Shown: piece after piece, positions 55,216 to 64,000 of the stretch
Layout: every line of letters begins with the position of its first letter
How positions within the stretch are numbered: position 1 is the first letter of the stretch
Source: Shinisaurus crocodilurus
Lineage: Eukaryota > Chordata > Lepidosauria > Squamata > Shinisauridae
Assembly: GCA_021292165.1 (NCBI GenBank)
Contig: CM037880.1
Location: 206,982,255-207,046,254 of the forward strand
Reading direction: 5' to 3'
DNA length: 64,000 nt
Made by a program: the position numbers and the translations under genes
Notes under the pieces: generated by a model
What the model saw: only the letters and a program-made list of their open reading frames with translations
What the model was told of the DNA's origin: nothing
Database searches by the model: none

Positions 55216-57214
55216 AAAGCTCAGAGCTAATGATGATGAGGCCGGTGAGCTCACCATGATGAGCCTTATCACAGTCTTCTTCCTCTTCTCTCAGTGTTCT
55301 TCAGATTCCACTCTTGAGTAAATTTTATGCAAAATTTGGCTGGGATTCAGTCATGGACTCCCAATAGGACATATAGTGCTGGTGAGAGTTAGATGACACC
55401 CACCGTACATCATCTCAAGAATGACATACAGCAGTGTTGTTGTTGTTTTCTGGATTCCAGTGTGGATCTGCAGAAAATTTTGCTAGTCTTATTAAAACTT
55501 CTTTTTTTCTTCAAAAGTCTCTTTTTTCTTCAAAAGTCTCTTCTTCAAAAAGCAGCAACCTCCTTGGAATCTTACATCAGGAAAATTTAATAGCATCTCT
55601 AATCCCAAGAACTTTTCTCTGTAACTGTGGAGTGCTCCATAGTGGCACAAATGGCTGTCTTTGGGCCAATTCACCCATAGATCAACATGGTTGATATGGC
55701 TGTGTAGAGTAGCTGAGTTCACCTCCATCCAGTATTTAACTGAGGCACTTAATTCTGGTCTTGTTCTGGTTCTTGGAAACACAACTTTTCTCTGTTACTT
55801 AACTATGATTGAAAGCATGCTATTTTATCTTCTGTGATGATTCTCATTGTAGGTAGCCTAATTCCTAATGGATTTTATTTTTAAAGGAAGAGAGTTGCTC
55901 TACACATACAAGTATTGAAGTATTCCAGAAGGTTGAAATAATACCTTAATGCCATCACCAATGTGATGTTCTCATTCTGAATACTATGGCACCGATACAG
56001 CATTGTTACATGGATATATTCATGACATTAATCTTGCTATTCACATTTCTATAAAGTGTGAAAGAGAAGAGAGAAGAACATTTAAACCTGATAATTATGT
56101 GGGGGAATGTTTGTTTATTAATGAATATCTACATAATAATTAGAGCCCCTTTTTCACACACCAGCATGTGTCAATTTAGAACCATGGGAACTTATGAAAA
56201 CAGAAAGCTGCCTAATAAAAAGACTGTTAGTACATCTCCCCCCCCCCTTCTTTTTAGGAAACATCATTTTGGTATTTATGTGTTGCTTTTCTGTCAACAA
56301 ATGAGCCTCAAAGTAACTGTCATTCAATGCTAACATGATCATGTATAACAATAAAGATCACTATCTTTAATAAACAAATCAATATAGTTCAATAAACAAA
56401 TTAAAGTAAACATGCAATTATGAAAGAATGCAAGAATAAGAAAATATTAAACTCCTGTTTAAAAAGAACTGTTTTCACTTTTTTTGAGATGTTGAGTTAG
56501 AGGGAACCAGACAGATCTCTTGGTCTTCAGTTAGAACACTCAACAGCAATCTGTACCCACCATAGCTTCTGGATACTTAAAAAAAAAACAAAAAACCATG
56601 TAGACCACTTTACAGTAATATAATTTTATATAGTACCTGGAAATTTAACGAGAATAGCAAATGTCCATCTGAGGAGCCATCAGGGGTCACTGTACAATCC
56701 CTTGGGTTTTCTTGGTTGCCCAGCAACAGTTGCTAGTCACAGGTAGGGCTGGGTAAACAGAAGGAAAGGATATCAAGACAAGGGCTCTTTAAAAAGGCTC
56801 AAAGACTCTGAGGGAACAGGAGGAGATGGGGCAGAAGCACAGGTCAGGATAAAAGCCTGAATGCTGGAAGCACAAGAGGGAAAGAAAGACAAAGCAGGAG
56901 CAAAGAGGCTCAAGGTGAGTGGCTAGAAGGAGCACCAGGCAAGGAACAAAGACCAGAAGGTACAAAAAAAGGGGTAGCAGGAAGGGAAAGGGACCAGTGA
57001 GCTTATCCCTTAGAATAAGGCTATGGAGCTGAATCAGAAGGCCGGTGTCACTGTCTAGGAATGGTAAAAGGGACCTTCCAGTACAGAAAGTTGCAGACAG
57101 GAAAGTACAAGGACAAGAGGACAAGAAAAAACTTTCCCACCTGCATGGCAAACTCAGTACCAGATCATCCTGATCTTACAACTATTTACCTTCAGCTTTC
57201 ACCACTAAGTAGGG
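55216..57214. other. No gene recognised
   Basis: Small direct repeats of TCTTTTTTCTTCAAAAG occur near 55510-55545. Bases 56790-57150 are purine-rich on the plus strand. No domain-bearing frame or RNA gene found. Confidence 0.4.
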
Positions 57215-57530
57215 ATTCTTTCTGATCCTGCAGAGACTTGCCTGTGCTGCTGGCTGCGTTGGCATTCACCATGGTCCTACAGCTACTCATCCTGCTCTCA
57301 TAGGCACTCATCTTGATCCTGCAGCTACTTGCCAATATTGCTCTGTGGGCATTCATTGATGTTCTGCAGCTACTTATCCATTCTGTGGGCATTGCTTCTG
57401 ATTCTGCAAATACTTCACCATATCACCCCATGAGCCTTCATCCTGGTCCTACATCTACTTACTGGTATTGCTTCAGGGGGGGGGGCATTCCAACTTATCC
57501 TGAAGCTACTTACTTCAGACCCTAAGAAGG
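57215..57530. repeat. Degenerate ~45-bp minisatellite
   Basis: About six or seven units share the pattern GGCATTCA-CTTG-TCCTGCAGCTACTTA-C-ATTGCTCTGTG. The unit is mostly 40-47 bases. In one minus-strand phase it repeats ~15 residues (SSCRT-MNA), but the frame is only 66 codons and has no known domain. Confidence 0.75.
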
Positions 57531-57934
57531 AAATCTGCTCCTGTCATTACTAACTTGAATGATCTTGTTCTGTAACACAGGTTAATAAAGTGTAGAGTAG
57601 CTGTATTTACATTGTCATGTCATTCCTTTTTCTGGAAAGCAGGGGAAGTGGCATCATGTTCCCCCTAGTGGAGGGGGCACCCCTTGTGACAGTCAGATAA
57701 GACATTTTTTCACAAAACGAAGGCCAAACAATCATTCTAAAGTGTGCAGAATGTAAGTTAAACTCATCTTTACTGCATTCCAAGGCACATTTTCAGGGCA
57801 AATAATGTATATTCAAAGCTAATTCCAGTCTCACATCACTTAGAAAGCCTATCTTAATTCTAGGAAAAGTTAACTCAAAGAATGCATAGTCAGGATTCTC
57901 ACAGGATTCTCTACATCGACTTCTACCTCATGCT

Positions 57935-58178
57935 CAATTGATTGCATTTATATTCTGCCCTTTTTTCAAGGAGGACAGAGTAATCTACAGTGCTTTTCTC
58001 ACCATACCCTCCCCCCACCCAACATTCTCTTCACAACAATCTAATTTCTGTGAGGTAGATTCGAATGAGCGATGGTGTCAGGCCTATGTCAACCAGGGAG
58101 TTTCATGGCTGAGTGGGGATTTGAACCTGGCCCTCCCCAGTCCCAACCTAATAGTCTAGCCACTACATCATATTGATG
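57935..58178 (-). mobile_element. MIR-like SINE, decayed
   Basis: Second copy of the 4885-5118 family. Visible parts (minus) are CTAGACTATTAGGTTGGGAC, the box-B-like GGTTCAAATCCCCACTCAGC and CCTCACAGAAATTAGATTG. Old copy. Confidence 0.6.
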
Positions 58179-58299
58179 TTTACTCAGACACTAACACTAT
58201 AGTGAAACATCTGTGGTCATCAACAACCAACATCTACAGTTATGGCCTGGAGGAACTACTGTACAATACTACATGGGCTACATAAGTCTTCCCTAACTT

Positions 58300-58542
58300 G
58301 ACACCCTCTTCTAGGTGCATTAGACTATAATTCCCACCATTCCCAGCCAACATGACTGGCTATGTGGATCAAATGTCACCCAGTATGAGCTGGCTTCATA
58401 TGCCCTTAGGTGAGGGACCTGTGCCCCTTCAGGTGGTGTTGAACTCCATCTCCTATTAGCTCCAAGACAGCATGACCAATGGTCAGGGGTAATGGAAGTT
58501 GTATTTCAATAACAACTGGAGGGCCACAGGTTTCCCACCACT
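58300..58542. repeat. Two palindromic MITE remnants
   Basis: At 58300-58400, GACTATAATTCCCACCATTC and later complementary words resemble the 8278 family. At 58408-58542 a second palindrome pairs GACCTGTGCCCCTTCAGGTG with CAACTGGAGGGCCACAGGTT; the right end is TTTCCCACCACTGG. Both have hAT MITE architecture but decayed ends. Confidence 0.55.
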
Positions 58543-59099
58543 GGTCTACCCATTACCTCACTGGGCCTACCCAGAAGCTGGTTCTTGACACAGACATTTG
58601 AATTCTTTTCTCTTCTTCTTCTAATTAGGAAAGGACTTTTGAACTCACTTCATTAAGAGCAAATTCATTTTAATATAGTGCAGCTGCTATCACTCCCCAT
58701 CATATCCTACTTGTTAGTCCTACCAGTAGGAGAAAAAATGATATCGGGATGGCTTTGTTTCTAATTAGGCCAGACTCAGTTTCACCCCTGGTCCATTCAC
58801 TTAACTACATGACCATATTCCAGTGCCTTCTACCCACTCATTTGCTAGCTAGCTAGCTCAGGGCCAAAACAAACATTACTTTACATATGTGTCTAGCTGC
58901 TACATCTTTTAAAAAATAATAATTCATTTTTACCCTAGAGTAGCTGCAGAGCCCCAGGCTGAATTGGGACCCTAGTGTGGGGGGGAAGGGGGTGGCTTTT
59001 AAAATCCAGATGGAAGGCTTTTCATCTACTCTAGAGTGAAAGTGAAAAGGAAAAGAAGACATACCTGCTGGACACACATTTAAAGCAATGTCCATTTTG

Positions 59100-59307
59100 A
59101 CCATCTATAGCTTTAAAAGAGAACTAGGCAAATTCACGGAGGATAAGTGTATCACGGGCTACCAGTCATGGTGGGTATATGTAATATTCAGGTTCCAAGG
59201 CATTATGCCATTGGATAACAGCTGCTAGGGAGAGGGTTATTGCCTTTATGTCCTGCTTTCAGGCTTCCCAAAGGCCTCTGGCTGGCCACTGTGGGAAATG
59301 CTGTACA
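59100..59307 (+). mobile_element. LINE 3' tail fragment (CR1/L3-like)
   Basis: GAACTAGGCAAATTCACGGA, TTATGTCCTGCTTTCAGGCT and CTGGCCACTGTGGGAAATGC align with the LINE tail at 60.36-61.87 kb. Non-coding and 5'-truncated. The tRNA-Ala SINE follows directly. Confidence 0.6.
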
Positions 59308-59488
59308 TAGGAAGGAACATAGGAAGCTGCCTTACACTGAGTCAGGCCATTGGTCCATCTACAGTAGCCCAGTACTGTCAACCCTACTGGCAGTGGCTCT
59401 CCAGGGTTTTAGGCAGGATTCTTTCCTAGCCTTATCAGGGACTTTCTGCATGCCGAGCGTGTGCTCTACCACTGAGTTATGGCCCCTT
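59308..59488 (-). mobile_element. tRNA-Ala-derived SINE
   Basis: On the minus strand the head has box A ATAACTCAGTGGTAGAGCAC and the anticodon-stem region CTCGGCATGCAGAAAG. The body and the tail ACTCAGTGTAAGGCAGCTTC follow, matching the SINE at 21137. Box B lies in a diverged region. Confidence 0.8.
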
Positions 59489-60364
59489 AGTTACCACTCG
59501 CTGTAGTGTATAGAAATCCAGTTTCTAAGCTACTGAATCACAGTTATTGGGGGGGGGGGGATTGGGATCATGTAATCTCTAATCATGCCCCTGATACAGA
59601 CATCACATTACCTACATCACCCTTACAGTATCAGGGTGAAATATTTGGACAGTTCCTTCCCAATACCATTTAGCATTTCAGTAAATGCTCAAGATGTAAT
59701 ATAGGATCTGCTCATAAGTTTTAAGCTTTATCTTCTCTTAAAGCTTTATCTTCTCTTAAAGTAAACACACACACACACACACCCCAAACCAAATACATTT
59801 CTTTAACAAGCAGCCTCCAAAAGCCCTCATAACATTCACAGTTCATTGTTCATGTCAGGAAAAATGGTTTACGGAATGCAACACAGATGCAGATATTGTG
59901 TTTGAAGAAAATTAATTTTTTTCTCTCTTTTTAAGGCACAAGATGCATAGGGAATTGTATTCTCTGGGTAGTATTCAGCAGCACCAAAGCCTTGAAACAA
60001 GAATCCATAGAGTTAACCAGCACAACGTCAGCATAATGAAGATGTCAGGAAATGGATAAGAATAACTTTCCTTCTTAAAGTTGTCACAGGGACATGATTT
60101 CAAATGTCAGGTTTCAAGTGGGTGAGCAGCAATCACACCATTAATCATCTATACGGAACTATAGTCGTCGTCCCCCCAGCACTGAGATGTGCTTAGGTAA
60201 CACAAGTGAATTACAGAAAATGAAGAAGCTAGAAGCAGTGCATAACTCTCATAGAGAAGGTGAATTCTGAGCTACAAACATATAAAGTTGCCATATACCG
60301 AGTTAAATCTAAGATCCATATAGCCTGCCTGGTATTGTTTGCTCTCAATGATACCAGCCACCAA
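59489..60364. other. No gene; 18-bp tandem duplication and (CA)n
   Basis: AAGCTTTATCTTCTCTTA is exactly repeated at 59723-59740 and 59741-59758, with (CA)n at ~59764-59783 just after it. Nothing else recognised. Confidence 0.5.
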
Positions 60365-60444
60365 TATGGAGGGCTTTAAAAGGGGATTTGACAAATTCAT
60401 GGAGGAAAAGGCTTTCAATGGCTACTAGTCCTGATTAGCTATAT

Positions 60445-61366
60445 CAGTGATGGCGAACCTATGGCACGGGTGCCACAGCTGGCACGCAGGTACTTCTCTG
60501 TGGGCACTTGAGCCATTGGTCACCAGATCGCAAAAAGACTGTCCCCTTCTGCAATACACTAATGATTTTGTTCTTTCTCACAGTGTGGAACAGAATGATT
60601 TTATTCTAGAATTCCCGTTACAGAATTCTTGTCTACATTGTTAACACATTTAAAAGATTTTGAAGAATGATGCACAGAGCATGGCTTGGATGTAAAGCCC
60701 TAACAATTGACCTGAGTGCTGCATGTGTTGCTCTCAAACTAACGGAGTATGAGCCAAGGTTTGACAAATTATCAGCATGCATGCAATAGCAAAAATCACA
60801 TTAATTGTGCAAAAGCATGCCCAATACAAACTTTTACCTAATGCAGTGTTTGCAGTCCAAGACATAAAGTGTTTAAAATGTGTTAAGCACATTTAGTTTT
60901 CTTGTTTATCTTGATCATCCTAGTACAGGTTGACTTTTACTTTTACTAATCCGACACCTGTAGAAGCAGGGAAAGGACCCGGGGTAAAGCTTGCCCCATA
61001 CAATTTCAGTCTGGCATATAATCATATTAGAAGTTGAGAATCCCTTATCCAAAAATACATGTGCCTAATTATTTAAAAAGTTTGTATAAATTCCCTTCAG
61101 GCTATGTGTACAATGTAGTACTATAATAATTTTTTGAGTTGATTTTTTTTTCCAACAAAAAACTGTTTGTATCATTGAAAGCTCTGTTATTGTGTTTTTC
61201 TTTAAAGACAAAAGATGTTAATTAGTTCGGACAACTGTATGAGTTGTTTTTCTAAAACTAAAACCTCGGTATTCAGGTTTAATTGCAGTGTTGGCACTTT
61301 GAAATAAATAAGTTGGTTTTGTGTTGCAGTTTGGGCACTCGGGCTCAAAAAGGTTCGCCATCACTG
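60445..61366. mobile_element. Non-autonomous hAT, 922 bp, perfect 8-bp TSD
   Basis: The termini CAGTGATGGCGAACCT and AGGTTCGCCATCACTG are exact 16-bp inverted repeats. The target duplication AGCTATAT is perfect (60437-60444 and 61367-61374). The interior is AT-rich with no transposase frame. The GGCACGGGTGCCA-type words next to the left end and the subterminal sequence recall Charlie-like hATs that are shared among distant tetrapods; that comparison is from memory. Confidence 0.92.
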
Positions 61367-61426
61367 AGCTATATGCTACCAGTATCAGAGGCGGTATGCC
61401 TATGTACTCCAGTTCCTGGGGCACAT

Positions 61427-61596
61427 AGATTTCATAGATCATAGAGTTGGAAGGAGCCTACAAGGCCATCGATTCCAACCCCCTGCTCAATGCAGGAAAC
61501 TAGAGGAGGGGTCTCCCATCCAAGTAATAACCAGGCTTGACCCTGCTTAGCTTTCCATGCTCAGACAAGCTGAGCCAGCGTAAGCCACAGGCCTGT
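61427..61596 (-). mobile_element. Composite SINE: 5S rRNA head, CR1 tail
   Basis: On the minus strand 61592-61510 is a 5S rRNA derivative. It begins GCCTGTGGCTTACGC and runs through the internal promoter region AAGCTAAGCAGGGTCAAGCC to ACTTGGATGGGAGACC, about residues 1-95 of 5S. After CTCCTCTAG it passes directly into a CR1 3' end (61503-61432: CCTGCATTGAGCAGGGGGTT, CTTCCAACTCTATGATCTATGA). ACAT occurs at both borders and may be the target duplication. This layout is that of a SINE3-type element mobilised by CR1. It is not a functional 5S gene. Confidence 0.8.
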
Positions 61597-61696
61597 TACA
61601 TGGGAGGGAGGGTGCTGTTGCACTCATGTCCTGCTTGTGGGACCCCATGGGTGGCTGGTTGGCCACTGTGTGAACAGAATGCTGGACTAAATAGAG

Positions 61697-61823
61697 CAGT
61701 GTTCTCCAACCTTGGGTCCCCAGATGTTTTTGGCCTACAACTCCCAGCTTATGCTATGCTGGCTGGGGCATGCTGGGAGTTATAGGCCAAAAACATCTGG
61801 GAACCCAAGGTTGGAGAACACTG
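61697..61823. mobile_element. Palindromic hAT MITE, perfect 8-bp TSD
   Basis: The element is flanked by AAATAGAG (61689-61696 and 61824-61831). The ends CAGTGTTCTCCAACCTTGGG and the inverse extend inward for more than 35 bases with one mismatch. The interior has CTACAACTCCCAGC and its mirror, as in the copy at 8278. No coding capacity. Confidence 0.93.
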
Positions 61824-61870
61824 AAATAGAGCCTTGGTCTGATCCAGTATGGCTCTTCTTATGTTCTTAT

Positions 61871-62761
61871 ACTGACTCTACAGGAATCTTCAGGGATGCG
61901 GAAACTCTTTCACCCTGCGGGCTGAATTCCATTTCAGAGAAGCTCTTGGGGCAGTATTCAAGTGGTGGGTGTGGCTGAGGGCAAAGGGGAGGGCAAAAAG
62001 TGTGGGACCAAAAATATCAGCATATTTTAGCATGAAGCCAGTAACTAAGCATTCCCACCTGTAACCTAGCATTAGGAAAGGCATTTCAGCCTTTCAGAAT
62101 GGGGGGGGGGAACTGCACCAAAGCCAGGAAACCTCCAAATGATCAGTGGTCAAGGGAAAGGGGCCATGGCCTTCTGGGGAATCCCAGAGGGCCAGGTTGG
62201 AAATTTACGCAGGCCAGATTTGGCTGCCAGGCCTGACGTTCTGCACTCCTGCTTTAACTGGAGGTATCAGTGACTGGTCATGGCACCTTGTACATGAAAA
62301 AGCATGCAGTTTACCTAGGAGCGATGACCTGTTCTCTTTGAAAACAACAACACCTCTTTGTTTTTGTTTTTTATGATAGCAGAAATCCTGTATAGTTTCC
62401 TAGAAGTGTATCTGGCTTCTGGCATCTGGTCAGAGATGTATATGTGATGCATTTTTTAATCTTATGGTGGTTTGGAGCGGTCCGAGTCCTGCATGTCTCA
62501 GCGGTGTGGAAATTCGCAGTGGCGGAAACTGATATGGCAGTTGCAGTCTAGTCGGTTGCAGAAATGAGGTTGGTCTGGGCATTCCCTGATGCTACATATT
62601 TGATGACAAGGTCAACTTGTCATCCTCCCATGTTTAGAGCTAAAAAAAAAAAAGAGCAATGTGGGAGCTCTCATGCACACAGGTACCCTCCGAAAACCCA
62701 TAGGCATCATTTTGGCTTTGTTCAGAATCCACCTATCATAGGACACGACGAGCCCTGTATA
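61871..62761. other. No gene recognised
   Basis: Includes a G run (62101-62110) and a poly-A run (62642-62653). No coding or RNA signal. Confidence 0.4.
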
Positions 62762-63021
62762 CAGTAAAACCTTGGATTGCAAGTAACTTGGTCTGAGAGC
62801 GTTTTGCAAGACAAGCAAAAGTCTTTTAAAATTTTTGACTTGATAAACGAGCAATGTCTTGCAAGACAAGTAGTCGTAGGGATGTAACCGCTCGCCTCGA
62901 GCGGGCGTAGCGGGCCGAAATCGGCCCCGCTCACGCCCGCCAGAGACTCGCTTTGATATAAGAGTGTTTTGGATTACAAGCACGGTTCCGGAACGAATTA
63001 TACTTGCAGTCCAAGGTACTG
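62762..63021. mobile_element. Tigger-like (pogo/Tc1-mariner) MITE
   Basis: The left end CAGTAAAACCTTGGATTGCA is the inverse of the right end TTGCAGTCCAAGGTACTG. TA dinucleotides flank it (62760-62761 and 63022-63023). The subterminal words CGGTTCCGGAACGAATTATA and TTTTGGATTACAAGC are those of Tigger-type elements. Interrupted by a GC-rich fragment at 62877-62942. Confidence 0.85.
62877..62942 (+). repeat. GC-rich element end inside the Tigger-like MITE
   Basis: Starts TAGGGATGTAACCGCTCGCC and continues GGGCGTAGCGGGCCGAAATC, the terminal ~66 bases of the family at 582, 2160 and 6610. Only one end is present. Confidence 0.8.
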
Positions 63022-63023
63022 TA

Positions 63024-63699
63024 CTATCTTTGCAAAGCCTAGAGGGGATAGTTGCCTGTGAAATTCAGCTATCTATATGGTCACCCAAAATGAAAGAGCA
63101 CAGAGAAAATAATTGCTTAGAAGGCAGGTAGAAGTTGAAGAGGAATAGTGTTGGCCATCAAAGTGCTACAGTATAATTGTGTACAAGAGGACACAATGTA
63201 TACTTTGCATACATTAACCACAATATAATTCATCCTGCAAAAATTAGAACTGTAGGAATTTGAATACAGCGTCTAAATCTACAGGATGTTCTTTTCCTAT
63301 GGCAAAATTGATTTGGGTTTTTATTTGACACAACATACACCGTCGGCAAAGAAAAAATGCCGTGTATGCTTCCAAATGTTTTCTGTGTTCCCATGTGCAA
63401 TGGAAATATATATATATAAAGTAATGTCAACTTGGTCTTTTGGTTCACTTCTCAGGCTATGTTAAGGTCAGCAATTTTATTACTGCTGCAAACCTCATAG
63501 GATATAATAAAATTATGTACCATTTGTTTCGAGTTGTACGAAGGCTGCACTGGTGGGGCATGTGACAAATTGATCTTTTAAGGTCTAGAGGGGAGTTCCG
63601 CTTGAAGTTTTAGAGGAAAGGTATTTTGTAGAACTGAGCTAACGCTACTCACAAGTTCTTGTAAACATTTCTGGCAGTCCTGAAAAATGCTTCTTGTGT
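63024..63699. other. No gene recognised
   Basis: AT-rich, with a short (TA)n at ~63407-63417. Confidence 0.4.
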
Positions 63700-64000
63700 G
63701 GAGCAGCGTGTAGTTGGGCCATGGAAAGAGGTATGAGGCGGGCCACCGACTAACACACAAGTGTGACGGACAGATGGAGTTCCGCCTCTCCCTCCCTGAG
63801 AGTGGAGAGCCAATCACAGCGCTGGGATTGTTGGTGATGGGCAGAGAGCTGTGGCAGGCTGGGAAGCAGTTAGTGTAGGCTGAGGGTGTGTTGCACAAAT
63901 ATGCTCAGAGTTTCCCTTCCCAGAGAGTCAATACTCAAAGAAGAGAGAAGCAGCCACCTTGAGTGAGTTTTCAAAGTTTTATTCTGTACAGAGGGCTCAG
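63700..64000 (-). mobile_element. Possible LTR, cut by the window end
   Basis: Contains AATAAAACTTTG (minus) near 63975, an AGCCAATCA box near 63809 and overall LTR-like composition. No termini are visible, so this is tentative. Confidence 0.25.

Larger units (their letters stand above)
60365..61870 (+). mobile_element. LINE 3' tail (CR1/L3-like) split by three insertions
   Basis: Four pieces (60365-60444, 61367-61426, 61597-61696 and 61824-61870) rejoin into one continuous tail. It starts GGCTTTAAAAGGGGATTTGA and ends GGCTCTTCTTATGTTCTT, as in the uninterrupted copy at 16385-16530. The LINE is the oldest layer of this nest. Confidence 0.85.

Noticed and set aside
56789..57151. Hydrophobic 120-codon minus-strand frame as a membrane protein
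   Set aside because: It reflects a purine-rich plus strand giving Leu/Phe/Ser codons; there is no exon structure or family similarity.
61510..61592. Functional 5S rRNA gene
   Set aside because: It lacks the last ~25 residues, has several substitutions in the promoter region and is fused to a CR1 tail.

Overview
The window looks like non-genic (intergenic or deep intronic) DNA from a squamate reptile, probably a lizard. The reasons are the mixture of CR1, L2-like and L1 LINEs, a tRNA-Ala-derived SINE, a MIR-like SINE, a DIRS retrotransposon, a Ty3/gypsy remnant, LTRs, and many hAT-type miniature elements with TAGGGATG or CAGTG ends. I recognise no host protein-coding gene. Every convincing protein homology belongs to a transposable element. 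Host-like tRNA and 5S sequence appears only as the heads of SINEs.

Layout. 1-2.3 kb: GC-rich palindromic elements and an almost perfect fold-back MITE. 2.7-5.1 kb: an L2-like 3' end, a microsatellite and a MIR-like SINE. 6.0-7.2 kb: a solo LTR with a CTAG target duplication, carrying an inserted GC-rich palindromic MITE. 7.9-9.8 kb: two CR1 3' fragments in opposite orientations, one split by a palindromic hAT MITE. 10-18 kb: mostly unique sequence with MITEs, a fresh L1 insertion (16-bp target duplication) and simple repeats. 18.4-21 kb: a CR1 copy with a 773-codon open frame covering the endonuclease C-terminus and the reverse transcriptase. 21-25.8 kb: a 3.04-kb-period segmental duplication carrying the tRNA-Ala SINE. 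26.5-27.9 kb: a decayed Ty3/gypsy pol. 27.95-36.4 kb: four head-to-tail copies of a ~2.16-kb unit. 36.5-37.2 kb: another CR1 end. 39.4-40.3 kb: an LTR-like insertion between 161-bp direct repeats. 42-44.2 kb: two copies of a ~450-bp MITE. 45.5-46.8 kb: an antisense L1 interrupted by CR1. 46.9-48.9 kb: an L2-like element inserted antisense into a relative. 51-54.6 kb: an antisense DIRS element with a ~100-bp tandem array of YY1-like sites at its 5' side. 57.2-58.5 kb: a degenerate minisatellite, a SINE and a palindrome. 59.1-63 kb: a nested stack in which a hAT, a 5S-headed SINE with a CR1 tail and a hAT MITE all sit in one LINE tail, followed by a Tigger-like MITE that is itself interrupted.

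The genes do not work together as a pathway. The window is a record of successive insertions. The observations most worth checking are the 5S/CR1 composite SINE, the 2.16-kb macrosatellite-like array, the MITE families that carry ETS/CRE-like, ZNF143-like or YY1-like motifs, and the 161-bp repeats around the LTR. Family names are assigned from recognisable motifs by eye; no alignment or database search was run.
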